DNA from: Streptomyces sp. OR43
GTDB lineage: Bacteria > Actinomycetota > Actinomycetes > Streptomycetales > Streptomycetaceae
DNA length: 42,532 nt
Direction of reading: 5' to 3'
Assembly (NCBI RefSeq): GCF_008042275.1
Contig: NZ_RDBK01000043.1
Span: 4,160,285 to 4,202,816 of the forward strand
Numbering within the stretch: the stretch's first letter is position 1; the number at the start of each line of letters is the position of its first letter. Below the pieces are notes generated by a model. The model was not told the DNA's origin. It did not search any database and worked only from the letters and a program-made list of their open reading frames with translations. This document shows, one piece after another, positions 16,180 to 24,642 of this stretch. The position numbers were made by a program, and so were the translations under genes.

Positions 16180-17085
16180 TCAACTCCCGTGCAGAAGCAT
16201 CGCTATACCGCCGACGGGCCGCTCGTCCCTGTACTGGGCGATCTGGAAGGGGACGAAGGTCCCCCTTCCCACCTCGTCGGTCACGACGACCAGCAACTCC
16301 ATCTCGCGCTGCTCCCGCGGGCCGAGTGTCAGCGTCCGGGTCACTGCGTCCTGGCCCTGGACCTCGTCCGCACCGGCAGTGCTGGTCAGGGACAGCCATG
16401 CCGAAGCCTGCGTCGGCCGGAGTCGTTCATCGGTGGCCAGATTGGCCCACAACTCCCGTGGCATGGCCCGGACATCGATCTGGTACGTGACTTCCTGATC
16501 CATCGGGTTCGTCGCCAGGAACGCGAACGGCTGGGGCGGTGAGGCCGGCATGGCGGTCAGGTTGTGCTGCGCCCAGTGCCTGTCGTTGACGGGATCTGCC
16601 AGCCCTCCGGCGGCCACGTTGTCCAGCGGATGCCAGACCTTGGCCAGCAGGCATATGTGGTTTCCCGAGCTTGCGGGAATCCGCGCGGTGACGGGAGAGG
16701 TTTCTGCCCTGCCTCCATGGGGCGGAACTTCGACCGGCGAGAATCCGATGAACTTGGAGGGATCGGGGATGACGGGTCCACTCACCGGCCTGGACCACCA
16801 CACGCCGACGTAGGCCAGCGAAGCACTGTTCCCGCCCTGCCAGTTGCCGACGGACACCTGGACCGTCAGGTCTTCTCCGGGCTCGAACGGCGTCAACGGC
16901 TGGATGCCGGAGCACAGATACCAGCAGACCTCAGGGGGTACGGGCCGTTCACCGATGTCCTCCTCCGCATAGGGAAGGGCGGGCGGCGGGTAGCTGTGGA
17001 TGTACAGGAACGGCCGGTCGTTCGCCTCGCCCCGCGGTTGCTGCTTGCCGTTCGGCCGCTGATCGCGGCCTCGGTCCACGTCCAT
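16180..17085 (-). CDS. Unrecognised 301-aa protein with Ig-like folds
   Basis: No family was recognised. The protein has no signal peptide or membrane segment. After a hydrophilic, Arg-rich start (1-24), residues about 25-170 read as a beta-sandwich: LTPFEPGEDLTVQVSVGNWQ, ASLAYVGVWWSRP, FIGFSPVEVPPHG and ICLLAKVWHPLD. This resembles CARDB-like or other Ig-type domains. A second one follows at 190-300 with VTYQIDVRAMP, RTLTLGPREQREMELLVVVT and GTFVPFQIAQY. Two cysteines (CWYLC) sit near residue 55. It lies 12 nt downstream of the 608-aa gene, so the two are one transcription unit and their products probably work together. Beta-sandwich proteins without signals often act as structural or adaptor parts, but that is only a guess. 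Confidence 0.7.
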   Translation of the reverse strand: MDVDRGRDQRPNGKQQPRGEANDRPFLYIHSYPPPALPYAEEDIGERPVPPEVCWYLCSGIQPLTPFEPGEDLTVQVSVGNWQGGNSASLAYVGVWWSRPVSGPVIPDPSKFIGFSPVEVPPHGGRAETSPVTARIPASSGNHICLLAKVWHPLDNVAAGGLADPVNDRHWAQHNLTAMPASPPQPFAFLATNPMDQEVTYQIDVRAMPRELWANLATDERLRPTQASAWLSLTSTAGADEVQGQDAVTRTLTLGPREQREMELLVVVTDEVGRGTFVPFQIAQYRDERPVGGIAMLLHGS

Positions 17086-17097
17086 GGCTGTCGGTCC

Positions 17098-18924
17098 TTA
17101 CTGGTCCGGGTAGGCGAGAACGTCCACACCTACCGGGTCGTCGTCGATGGAGCCGACGGTGGACCAGCACGGATGGGCCACACCCCGGTCCGCGTCGAGG
17201 TCGAGGTTCCGGGCGCCGGGCGAGCCGTCGGCGATCTCTTCCCACCTCCGAACGCAGTCGGGGACCGCGACAGCGAGGAATCGTCCGGGATCGGCGCCGA
17301 CGGGAACGTGTGCGGAGAAATCCACCGGGTTCTCGAGCTCGGTCTGCGGATACCGATAGAACGTGTGGACGTCGTCCAGCTCGGGACGATGCGGCTGCAC
17401 GGTGTCATTCGGGACCGTGAGGAACTGACGGTAGAGAGGGAACTCCAGACGTCCCTCCGGGTAGATCAGTCCACACCCGGAAAGGAATGCGCTCGCCTTG
17501 CCCAGGGCCTCCCACAGACGAACCTGTAGGTCGAACAATTGGGAGACGAGTTCATCCATCTGAGGAACTCCTGCCGCAGTGGTGAAATTGCTCGCGGTGA
17601 GGGGCTGGTTCTGTGCGGCCAGCGCATCCTTCTCTTCCTGGCTGAGATCGATGGTGAATGCGTTTCTCCAGTTCTCCGCGACATGCTTTTCCCAGAAGGT
17701 GCAGGATTTGCCGTCGGCCCATTCTCCCCAGCAAGGGCCTCCCAGCAGGCCGGCGAAGGCGAGGAATGCCAGCACGGCGATGCAGAAGCTTCCGCAGGCG
17801 CTCTCGCTGTCGGCCGTGCTGTCCGTCGCGGTGGGCGGGGGCTTCTGCCCGGCGCCGAACCCGGGGCCACCGGAGAACGTGGTCGGCACCACACCGGGCC
17901 CATGGGCGTACGCGGGCGTTGCGGTTTCCGGCGTGGTGGGCGACTGCGGCGGATGCGCGGGGTCGGAGAACATCTTCGTGATGAACTGGGGCGCAGGCAG
18001 CGCCGGCGTCGGTGGCTGACCGAACGTATCGAGAAGTTCCAGCTGCCTGACCAGGCGCTCGTACCCTTGCCCGAGGTCGGGCACCGCGGCCAGTCGCGAC
18101 AGGTCGTACGTCGCCCCGAGCGTGCGGGTGAGGAAGTCGATCGCCTCCCCCGGCAGCGTCCCGTCCGGAACTCCGGTGAAGCGGAGGGAGTCCGCTATCC
18201 CGCGACAGCTCTTGACGTCCGGGTATCGTTCGCCGAACCACGACCCGACCGCGTTCCGCGCTATGCGGTCCCGGAATCGGTGGGAACGGCGAGGTCCGCC
18301 GACGACCTGCGTGAGGTACGTCGATCCGTGGACGTTCGTCGAGTAGCCGGACAGGATTCCGAAGGCCATGGCACGGGTTTCCGCCGTGCCGGCCTCGCTG
18401 AACGCGGCACGTGCGAGCGCATCGGTTCTGCGGGCGAGAAAGACGTCCCCCCAGCCCCACTGGGACAGGGGCTCATCCTGTTGCCGTGGATGCCGCGGAA
18501 TATGGGACATTTTCCGCAGCCTCTTTCCGAGACTGTCCATCTCGGTGAACGTGGTCTTTGCGTTGTTCATGAGGTGACGGAAGCTCAAGGTGGCATCGCA
18601 GAACCTCGATGCGGAACCCGGGGCCGACGGATCGACCAGTGCGGACTCGATCGCACTGCGAATGCGGCCGACCTCGTTGTAGAGCGCGACGCCTTCCGTC
18701 CACATTTTCGACGCTTCCGCGAGCAGATCGACCTCCGCGCCGTCCGAGGCCGCGTGGTGCAGCACCTGGTCGAGCAGGGCCCCCAACCGTGCGTACGCGC
18801 GGTGGTCGGCGCAGTCGGCCACGAGCTGGTCCCGGGCTGCCCCGAGTCGAGGGTGAACGGGCGCGGCGGCCAGCGTGTCGATCTGATGAGACAGCGCGAC
18901 GACATGGGTTCGAGCGTCAATCAT
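17098..18924 (-). CDS. Unrecognised 608-aa single-span membrane protein
   Basis: No family was recognised. ATG 18924 follows AGGGGA at a good distance; the frame is open far upstream, but those residues are low-complexity and unlike protein. Residues 1-140 are helical (for example LLAEASKMWTEGVALYNEVG). Residues 150-310 form a globular, partly helical part with RRSHRFRDRIARNAVGSWF. A Pro/Thr/Gly-rich linker (310-375) leads to one hydrophobic segment, CIAVLAFLAFAGLLGG (381-396), with flanking cysteines (377, 381, 398, 408). Residues 400-608 contain TFWEKHVAENW, a helix PQMDELVSQLFDLQVRLWEA and a beta-rich end. The middle segment could anchor the protein with the two halves on opposite sides. 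It is the first gene of the operon with the 301-aa protein. Confidence 0.75.
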   Translation of the reverse strand: MIDARTHVVALSHQIDTLAAAPVHPRLGAARDQLVADCADHRAYARLGALLDQVLHHAASDGAEVDLLAEASKMWTEGVALYNEVGRIRSAIESALVDPSAPGSASRFCDATLSFRHLMNNAKTTFTEMDSLGKRLRKMSHIPRHPRQQDEPLSQWGWGDVFLARRTDALARAAFSEAGTAETRAMAFGILSGYSTNVHGSTYLTQVVGGPRRSHRFRDRIARNAVGSWFGERYPDVKSCRGIADSLRFTGVPDGTLPGEAIDFLTRTLGATYDLSRLAAVPDLGQGYERLVRQLELLDTFGQPPTPALPAPQFITKMFSDPAHPPQSPTTPETATPAYAHGPGVVPTTFSGGPGFGAGQKPPPTATDSTADSESACGSFCIAVLAFLAFAGLLGGPCWGEWADGKSCTFWEKHVAENWRNAFTIDLSQEEKDALAAQNQPLTASNFTTAAGVPQMDELVSQLFDLQVRLWEALGKASAFLSGCGLIYPEGRLEFPLYRQFLTVPNDTVQPHRPELDDVHTFYRYPQTELENPVDFSAHVPVGADPGRFLAVAVPDCVRRWEEIADGSPGARNLDLDADRGVAHPCWSTVGSIDDDPVGVDVLAYPDQ

Positions 18925-19117
18925 GACGCGTATCCCCTTTTGGGTGTCGGTGATGATGTCCCCCGACAGAACTCTGGGATGGATCTGCTGCCGGCGCCGA
19001 CGCCGGCGTCGGCACGTTCGCGCAGTCCTCGCACCCGCCCGGGCTTTCGACCCCGCATTGCGGGATGTCCGAAAGGGCCTTTGCCCCCAGGATCGCGCCG
19101 ATCCACCCGTGCGGCAA
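18917..19117 (-). CDS. Possible small upstream frame overlapping the 608-aa gene start
   Basis: A 66-codon frame begins with TTG 19117 and ends with TGA at 18917-18919, overlapping the ATG of the 608-aa gene, so ribosomes finishing here could restart on it. Its first half has good third-position G/C and three Cys (QCGVESPGGCEDCANVP), but the second half (HHHRHPKG) does not. There is no convincing ribosome site. It may be a leader peptide, a gene remnant or chance. Confidence 0.2.
   Translation of the reverse strand: MPHGWIGAILGAKALSDIPQCGVESPGGCEDCANVPTPASAPAADPSQSSVGGHHHRHPKGDTRHD
18996..19013. promoter_or_regulatory. 18-bp perfect palindrome, candidate operator
   Basis: GCCGACGCCGGCGTCGGC is a perfect palindrome 72 nt upstream of the 608-aa gene start. 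With no loop it is a poor hairpin but a good dimer-binding site. The base composition (only G/C plus two A/T pairs) means chance cannot be excluded in this GC-rich genome. Confidence 0.4.
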
Positions 19118-19158
19118 CTCAGTCGGGAGCGACTCCGGGGCGAGTCGGCGGAGTTCGT

Positions 19159-19198
19159 GGCCTGTCGGCCTGTCGGCCTGTCTGCCTGTCTGCCCGTC
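19159..19198. repeat. Five tandem 8-bp units (GGCCTGTC type)
   Basis: Three exact copies of GGCCTGTC are followed by TGCCTGTC and TGCCCGTC, in tandem without gaps. They lie mid-way in the divergent intergenic region. The pattern suits slippage or a phased array of sites. Confidence 0.8.
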
Positions 19199-19335
19199 CC
19201 GGACACCGGCCGAGACAGGGACACCCGCAGCCGGGAAGCGGAATATATCGGGGCACCCCCCACGATGTAACCGCTGTCAGTACAACGATGGCCGCGGTGT
19301 GACCGCAGCCCATCGCCGGGAGGGGACAGGAGCAG

Positions 19336-20232
19336 ATGAGCCTTCGCCAGTTCGAGTACGCCCTGGCCGTTGCCGAGGAGGGCTCGGTGACCGCGGCGGC
19401 GGAGCGGCTGCGCGTCGCCCAGCCCTCGGTGTCCCAGCAGATCCGCGGCCTGGAGCGCGAGCTCGGCGTGGAGTTGTTCGCCCGCACCCCCACCGGGCTC
19501 GTCGCCACCGCGGTCGGCCGCGCGTTCCTGCGGGAGGCGGAGGTCGCGGTGAGCGCGGCGCGGAAAGCCAGGGCGACCGCGCGGGCCGGGGCCGACGAGC
19601 TGCGGGGCGAGCTGGTGGTCGCGGCGCAGATGGGCTTCGGTACGCGGCAGTTGCCGGGCGCCCTGGACGCGCTGCGCCGCCGCTACCCGCGCCTGGAGGT
19701 GACCGTCTTCGAGGAGCCGAGCTCCGCGGAGCTTGAGCGGCTGTGCCGCCGGGGCGTGCTGGACCTGGCCCTGATGGCGGCGTGCGAGCGGAGCCCCGCC
19801 GACGCCCATCGGCTCGGCGACGAGGAGTTCGTCGTGGTGCTCGGTGCCGGGGACCGGCGGCTCGCCGCGGACCGGGTCGATCTGCGCGAGATGGAGGGGG
19901 AGTCATGGGTGAGGTTCGACCGCGACAGCGCGCTCGACGGCGTCCTGTCCCACGTGCTGCGGGACAACGGCCTGCCCCCGGCCACCGCCGCCCGTGTGTC
20001 CCAGACCGCGACGGCCGTGCGCTGGGCCGCCCACGGGCTGGGGCCCACGCTCGTTCCCGCCTCCGCGGTGCCGTACGGCCACGAGCATCTCGTCCGGCCG
20101 GTGTACCCGGCCGTGTACCAGCCCGTCATCGCGGTGCTCCGGCAGGGAGCCGGTCCGGGGGAGACGGCCCTGCTCGAGCTGTTGCGCCGGGAGACGTGGA
20201 CCGAGTCCGCGTCCTTCGCGCCGGCGTCCTGA
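19336..20232 (+). CDS. LysR family transcriptional regulator
   Basis: This 298-aa LysR-type regulator has the N-terminal winged helix MSLRQFEYALAVAEEGSVTA through AAERLRVAQPSVSQQIRGLE (residues 1-43), followed by the linker helix and the substrate-binding domain (GELVVAAQMGFGTRQLPGAL onward to about 290). The effector is unknown. ATG 19336 is preceded by GGGAGGGGAC. It faces a regulator on the other strand and has no obvious same-strand target, so its target may be itself or the divergent unknown operon. Confidence 0.93.
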   Translation: MSLRQFEYALAVAEEGSVTAAAERLRVAQPSVSQQIRGLERELGVELFARTPTGLVATAVGRAFLREAEVAVSAARKARATARAGADELRGELVVAAQMGFGTRQLPGALDALRRRYPRLEVTVFEEPSSAELERLCRRGVLDLALMAACERSPADAHRLGDEEFVVVLGAGDRRLAADRVDLREMEGESWVRFDRDSALDGVLSHVLRDNGLPPATAARVSQTATAVRWAAHGLGPTLVPASAVPYGHEHLVRPVYPAVYQPVIAVLRQGAGPGETALLELLRRETWTESASFAPAS

Positions 20233-20248
20233 CGGGTGGGTGAGGACG

Positions 20249-20286
20249 AGGACCGCTGAGTTCCCGGCGCCGGTGGGCGGTCCTTT
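20249..20286. terminator. Terminator between LysR and TrmB/LuxR-type genes
   Basis: AGGACCGC (20249-20256) pairs with GCGGTCCT (20277-20284), with an inner CCGGCGCCGG that can form a sub-hairpin. A short T-run (20284-20286) follows on the plus strand, directly before the stop of the minus-strand gene. Confidence 0.55.
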
Positions 20287-21267
20287 TCAGACCCAGCCGC
20301 GTTCCCGCGCCGCCACCCCGGCCTGGAACCGGGTACTCGCGTCCAGCCTCCGCATCAACGCCGCGACCCGACGCGTCGCCGTGCGCACGCTCACGCCCAA
20401 CTGCCTCGCGATGGCCTGGTCCTTGAATCCGGCGTACAGCAGGCGCACCAGCATCAACTCCTCCTCGCTGGGCCCCTCCACCACGCCCAGGCCGTCGGAG
20501 AGCAACGGCTCGGCCCTTTCCCAGTACGCCTCGAACAGCTCCATCAGACCGTCCAGCAGCCCCGACGGATGAACGAGCACGATGGAGTCCTCGCTTCCTC
20601 CCGCCAACGGCACCACGGCGACCCGCCGGTCCACGATCCGTGCCTTGAACGGAAGATGGGGCAACAGCCGTGACTGCTCGCCGAGCTCGGCGAGATGCAG
20701 AATCGACTCCAGCCGCCCGGGCGGCTCGGTCGACTCCAGGCAGTACACGCCCCTGACATCTACCCCGCGCTCGAGCCACTCCCGAGTCGTCGCCGTCTCC
20801 TGCTCGTTGTGGTGCGGCTGTCCCACCGGCTCCAGGTAGGGCGGCTTGTCGAGCGTCCAAACGTGCGTGGTGACGGAGCGGCTCAGCTCTCCGACCTTCC
20901 GTGTCATCTCCTCGCGACCGGTGAGTACTTCCACCAGGGCGCCCGGGTCCGACTGCAACTGCCCGCTCCGATGCAGGCGCAGCAGCTCGGCGAACTCCGT
21001 CTCCACCCCCGCGAACACCGTCTCCGATTCCGCCCGGCGCCGGTGCAGCAGGGCAGCCAGCGCCGGCTGCGGGCTCACCGCCTCCCACTGTCCCCGAGCC
21101 ACCTGCCGCACCAGCCCCAGAGCGGCGAGACGCCTCAACGCCGTTCCCGTACGCGCCGCCCCGGCCCCCGCGGTCTCCGCGAGATCGAGCACCGCGCTCC
21201 GGGGGGCCGCGAGCACGGCCCGGTACACGTCCTCGTCGAAAGCCCTTACGCCTACTGCTTCCAGCAC
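20287..21267 (-). CDS. TrmB/LuxR-type transcriptional regulator
   Basis: This 326-aa regulator of a kind common in Streptomyces has an N-terminal TrmB-like winged helix (RAFDEDVYRAVLAAPRSAVL through RRLAALGLV), a central domain to about residue 255 that may sense a ligand (RVAVVPLAGGSEDSIVLVH), and a C-terminal LuxR-type HTH with LLYAGFKDQAIARQLGVSVR followed by TATRRVAALMRRLDA. I chose GTG 21267 because GGGACGG lies 6 nt upstream; TTG 21273 lies too close to that site. It diverges from the subtilase gene, and gene pairs of this kind are frequent, so it is a likely regulator of the protease. Confidence 0.85.
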   Translation of the reverse strand: MLEAVGVRAFDEDVYRAVLAAPRSAVLDLAETAGAGAARTGTALRRLAALGLVRQVARGQWEAVSPQPALAALLHRRRAESETVFAGVETEFAELLRLHRSGQLQSDPGALVEVLTGREEMTRKVGELSRSVTTHVWTLDKPPYLEPVGQPHHNEQETATTREWLERGVDVRGVYCLESTEPPGRLESILHLAELGEQSRLLPHLPFKARIVDRRVAVVPLAGGSEDSIVLVHPSGLLDGLMELFEAYWERAEPLLSDGLGVVEGPSEEELMLVRLLYAGFKDQAIARQLGVSVRTATRRVAALMRRLDASTRFQAGVAARERGWV

Positions 21268-21283
21268 TGCCAACCGTCCCTGT

Positions 21284-21394
21284 CACACGTGTGGGGTCGC
21301 CCCGGACAGGTACGGGCAGGCAGCTCGCCGACCGATGGTCCCCTCGCAGGTGGCGCGTTTGGTCACCGCGCCAAACACGCCATCAGATTATCTG
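21284..21394. promoter_or_regulatory. Palindromes between regulator and protease genes
   Basis: Three symmetric elements lie in the 281-bp divergent region. CACACGTGTG (21284-21293) is a perfect palindrome just upstream of the regulator start. TGGCGCG/CGCGCCA (21351-21357 and 21367-21373) overlaps GTTTGG/CCAAAC (21357-21362 and 21371-21376). CAGATTATCTG (21384-21394) is symmetric around one base and AT-rich. They are candidate operators or promoter parts controlling both genes. Confidence 0.45.
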
Positions 21395-21548
21395 GACACC
21401 AAGTGATCGCACAGCGTTCACTTCTCTCGAATCGCCTATCGATCACCCCACATCAACGGCGTTTCGTCGTCACCAAGTCGCCGACTCACACCCGGGCGAG
21501 TACCCCCGCTCGCCTCTCCGGCATGCCCGAACACCTGTGAGGAAACCC

Positions 21549-24500
21549 GTGACATCCCAGCCACGAAGAGCGTCCCGCGTCCGACGCGGCACCATCGGTG
21601 CTCTGCTCACCACCACCCTGGCCGCCGTCAGCCTCCCCCTCGCCACCCCCGCCGCCGCGAGCGTCCCCACCAACGCCCTCGCCGCCGGCAACTACCTGAT
21701 CACCCTGGCCGACCAGCCGCTCGTCACCTACGACGGCGGGGTCGACGACATCCCGGCCACCAGGCCCGCCGAGGGCGCCAAGCTGGACGTCACCGCCGCG
21801 AAGGCCAAGCGTTACCGCACCCATCTGACCGACGAGCAGAATCACGTCGCCAAGAAGGTCGGCGCCACCGTCCGGCAGCACTACGCCGTCACCACCAACA
21901 CCTTCAGCGCCCAGCTCAGCGCCGCCCAGCTCGTCCAGCTGGCCCGCACCAAGGGCGTCATCCACATCGCCCCGGACCGGTTCCACCAGGCCACCGACGA
22001 CAAGAACTCCACCGACTTCCTCGGCCTCTCCGGCCGCAAGGGCCTGTGGGCGGCCCTCGGCGGTACCGCCGAGGCGGGCAAGGGCATCGTCATCGGTGAC
22101 ATCGACACCGGTATCTGGCCCGAGAGCGCCTCCTTCAAGGCCCCGGCGCTCAAGGCCGGGAAGTCCGCGGGCAAGCCTGGCAAGAAGCCCGGCAAGCCTG
22201 GCAAGGAGGACCGTTACCGGCCCTACCTCGACGGCACCGCCACCGTCATGAACAAGGCCGACGGCAGCACCTTCACCGGCACCTGCCAGACCGGCGAGAG
22301 CTTCACCGCCACCGCCTGCAACGAGAAGATCATCAGCGCCCGCTACTTCGCCGACGGCTGGCTCCGGCAGGTCCCCGAGTCCAACCGCGGCGGCTATCTC
22401 TCCCCCCGCGACAGCCAGGGCCACGGCACCCACACCGCGTCCACCGCCGCCGGCAACGCCGGGGTCCGGGCCACCGTCGACGGCAAGGACTACGGCACCG
22501 TCTCCGGGGTCGCCCCCGCCGCCACCGTCGCCGTCTACAAGGCGCTCTGGCAGAGCAAGGACGGTACGAAGGACGGCGGCCTGACCAGCGACCTCGTCGC
22601 CGCCATCGACCAGGCCGTCGCCGACGGGGTGGACGTCATCAACTACTCCCTGGGCGGGGAGTGGGAGAGCCCGTACGACGACCCGGCCCAGACCGCGCTC
22701 CGCAACGCCGCCGCCGCGGGCGTCTTCGTCGCCACGGCCGGGGGCAACGCGGGCCCCACCGCCGCCAGCCTCGACAACACGGCTCCCTGGACCACCACCG
22801 TCGCCGCCGGGACGATCGCCCCGTACACCGGCACGGTCACCCTCGGGAACGGGAAGAGCTACACCGGTATCAGCACCACCGTCCGCGACACCGTGCCCTC
22901 GGCGCCCCTCGTCCGTGCCGCGGCTGTGAAGTACGCGGACGCCGACACCGCCGAGGCCGACGCCTGCGTCGCGGGCACACTCGACCCCGCACGCGCCGCC
23001 GGGAAGACGGTCGTCTGCGACCGCGGCGTCAACGCGCGTGTCGACAAGTCGGCAGAGGTCAAGCGGGCCGGCGGTATCGCCATGGTCCTGGTCAACCTCC
23101 GGAAGGAGAGCAGCGACGGCGACCTGCACTCCCTGCCGACCGTCCACCTGAGCGGTGCCGAGGCCCTCGCCGTACGCGACTACGCCGCCACGGACAACGC
23201 CACCGCCACCCTCACGAGCGGCGGTAAGGGCGGCCCGTACCCCCAGGTCGCCGGGTTCTCCTCCCGCGGTCCCTCGCTCGCCGGCAAGGGCGACCTGCTC
23301 AAGCCCGACCTCACCGCCCCCGGCGCCACCATCCTCGCCGCCGTGGCCCCGCCCGGTAACCAGGGTCACGACTTCGACTTCTACTCCGGCACCTCCATGG
23401 CGACCCCGCACATCGCGGGCCTGGCGGCGCTCTACCTCTCCGAGCACCCCACCTGGTCGCCCATGAGCATCAAGTCGGCCATGATGACCACCGCTTCGCC
23501 CACCAAGACGGCTGACGGCAAGAACAACGGCGACCTCTTCGCCCAGGGCGCCGGTGAGGTCGAGGCCGGGGCCATGCTGCGGCCGGGACTCGTCTACGAC
23601 TCCCATGAGCAGGACTGGCTGGCCTACCTCGAAGGGGTAGGCGTCGACACCCGGACCGGCACCGAGGCCATCGACCCCAGCGACCTCAACTACCCCTCCA
23701 TCGCGATCGGTGAGCTGTTCGGCACCCAGACGGTCACCCGCACCGTCACCGCCACTTCGGCCGGCACCTACCGGGCCAAGGTCGACCTGCCCGGCGTCAA
23801 GGCGACCGTCTCCCCGTCCGTCCTGCACTTCAGCCGCGCCGGGCAGAAGCGCACCTTCACCGTCAAGCTCGACGTGACCACCGCACGCTCGGGACTCCTC
23901 GACACCGGTTCCCTCACCTGGACCTCCGGCCGCACCACCGTCCGCAGCCCGATCGCCGTCACCCCGCAGAGCGTTCACGCCCCCGCCGAGATCAAGGGCA
24001 GCGGCACCAGCGGCGAGGCCACCTACTCCGTCACCCCGGCCACCGGCACCCTGACGGCGCTCGCCCACGGCCCGGTCTCCTCGCCGCTCACCGAGGCGAC
24101 CTTGACCGGTACCGCCGCTGAGACCCACTACGAGACGGACATCCCGGCCGGCACCGAGGCCTCCCAGATCACGGTCCGCTTCGACGCGGCGCCCGACACC
24201 GTCGTCGGTGTCGTCTGGGGCCCGATGGTCGACGGCGTCCCGCAGTCGGCCGCATTCGCCGACCCCGACAGCGACGGGGTCGCCACGATCAGTGTGGCGC
24301 AGCCGAGCGTCGAGCGGATCTTCGTCGCCGTGGTGTCCCTGGGCAGCACCGATGACACCGTCACCCCGTACACCTTCCAGGCGAACAACGTCTCCAAGAA
24401 CAGCCCGGCCACCGGCACGGTCACCGTCACACCCGACCACGCCCGTGTCACGCCCGGCGCCCCGACCGACCTGACCGCCACGTGGTCCGGCGTTCCGTCG

Positions 24501-24566
24501 GGTGTCCGGTCCACGACCTGGATCGAATACCCGAACGGCGCGGGAACCATCCTGACGCTCAACTGA
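21549..24566 (+). CDS. Secreted S8 family serine peptidase (subtilase)
   Basis: This 1005-aa secreted protease of the subtilase family has an architecture like plant cucumisin. A signal peptide (hydrophobic 15-37, ending TPAAAS) is followed by an I9-type propeptide (about 47-145). The catalytic domain has Asp186 (GDIDTGIWPES), His292 (GHGTHTAS), Asn400 (GGNAGP) and Ser616 (SGTSMATPHIAG). A protease-associated (PA) domain is inserted between Asn400 and the Ser (around VVCDRGVNARVDKSAEVKRA). The C-terminal 350 residues are beta-rich, with an Fn3-like domain (TRTVTATSAGTYRAKVDLPG). GTG 21549 follows GAGGAAA. A Lys/Gly/Pro-rich insert (202-220) sits just after the catalytic Asp. It ends at a strong terminator. 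Confidence 0.95.
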   Translation: MTSQPRRASRVRRGTIGALLTTTLAAVSLPLATPAAASVPTNALAAGNYLITLADQPLVTYDGGVDDIPATRPAEGAKLDVTAAKAKRYRTHLTDEQNHVAKKVGATVRQHYAVTTNTFSAQLSAAQLVQLARTKGVIHIAPDRFHQATDDKNSTDFLGLSGRKGLWAALGGTAEAGKGIVIGDIDTGIWPESASFKAPALKAGKSAGKPGKKPGKPGKEDRYRPYLDGTATVMNKADGSTFTGTCQTGESFTATACNEKIISARYFADGWLRQVPESNRGGYLSPRDSQGHGTHTASTAAGNAGVRATVDGKDYGTVSGVAPAATVAVYKALWQSKDGTKDGGLTSDLVAAIDQAVADGVDVINYSLGGEWESPYDDPAQTALRNAAAAGVFVATAGGNAGPTAASLDNTAPWTTTVAAGTIAPYTGTVTLGNGKSYTGISTTVRDTVPSAPLVRAAAVKYADADTAEADACVAGTLDPARAAGKTVVCDRGVNARVDKSAEVKRAGGIAMVLVNLRKESSDGDLHSLPTVHLSGAEALAVRDYAATDNATATLTSGGKGGPYPQVAGFSSRGPSLAGKGDLLKPDLTAPGATILAAVAPPGNQGHDFDFYSGTSMATPHIAGLAALYLSEHPTWSPMSIKSAMMTTASPTKTADGKNNGDLFAQGAGEVEAGAMLRPGLVYDSHEQDWLAYLEGVGVDTRTGTEAIDPSDLNYPSIAIGELFGTQTVTRTVTATSAGTYRAKVDLPGVKATVSPSVLHFSRAGQKRTFTVKLDVTTARSGLLDTGSLTWTSGRTTVRSPIAVTPQSVHAPAEIKGSGTSGEATYSVTPATGTLTALAHGPVSSPLTEATLTGTAAETHYETDIPAGTEASQITVRFDAAPDTVVGVVWGPMVDGVPQSAAFADPDSDGVATISVAQPSVERIFVAVVSLGSTDDTVTPYTFQANNVSKNSPATGTVTVTPDHARVTPGAPTDLTATWSGVPSGVRSTTWIEYPNGAGTILTLN

Positions 24567-24575
24567 CGCCCGTAC

Positions 24576-24619
24576 GAGGAAAGCGGCGGCGGCGCCTGGG
24601 CGCCGCCGCCGCTTTCCTC
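24576..24619. terminator. 20-bp terminator hairpin after the subtilase gene
   Basis: GAGGAAAGCGGCGGCGGCGC (24576-24595) pairs perfectly with 24600-24619 across the 4-nt loop CTGG. It begins 10 nt after the protease stop and lies 24 nt before the stop of the convergent SDR gene, so it can serve both. Confidence 0.9.
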
Positions 24620-24642
24620 TGTACTCCGGAATTCCGTATGCG

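Larger units (their letters stand above)
18925..19335. other. Divergent intergenic region, 411 bp
   Basis: It separates the unknown minus-strand operon from the plus-strand LysR gene. It contains an 18-bp perfect palindrome (18996-19013) and five 8-bp tandem units (19159-19198). The last 60 bases before 19336 should hold the LysR promoter and an autoregulatory site, but no clean T-N11-A box with good symmetry was found. Confidence 0.5.

Noticed and set aside
18925..19809. N-terminal extension of the 608-aa protein far upstream of 18924
   Set aside because: The extension crosses tandem repeats and overlaps the LysR gene on the other strand; ATG 18924 has a clear ribosome site.
21486..24440. 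A 984-codon open frame antisense to the subtilase gene
   Set aside because: It is a Gly/Val/Asp-rich shadow produced by GC-rich codons of the real gene. It shows no domain, and the sense strand has a full protease with catalytic residues.
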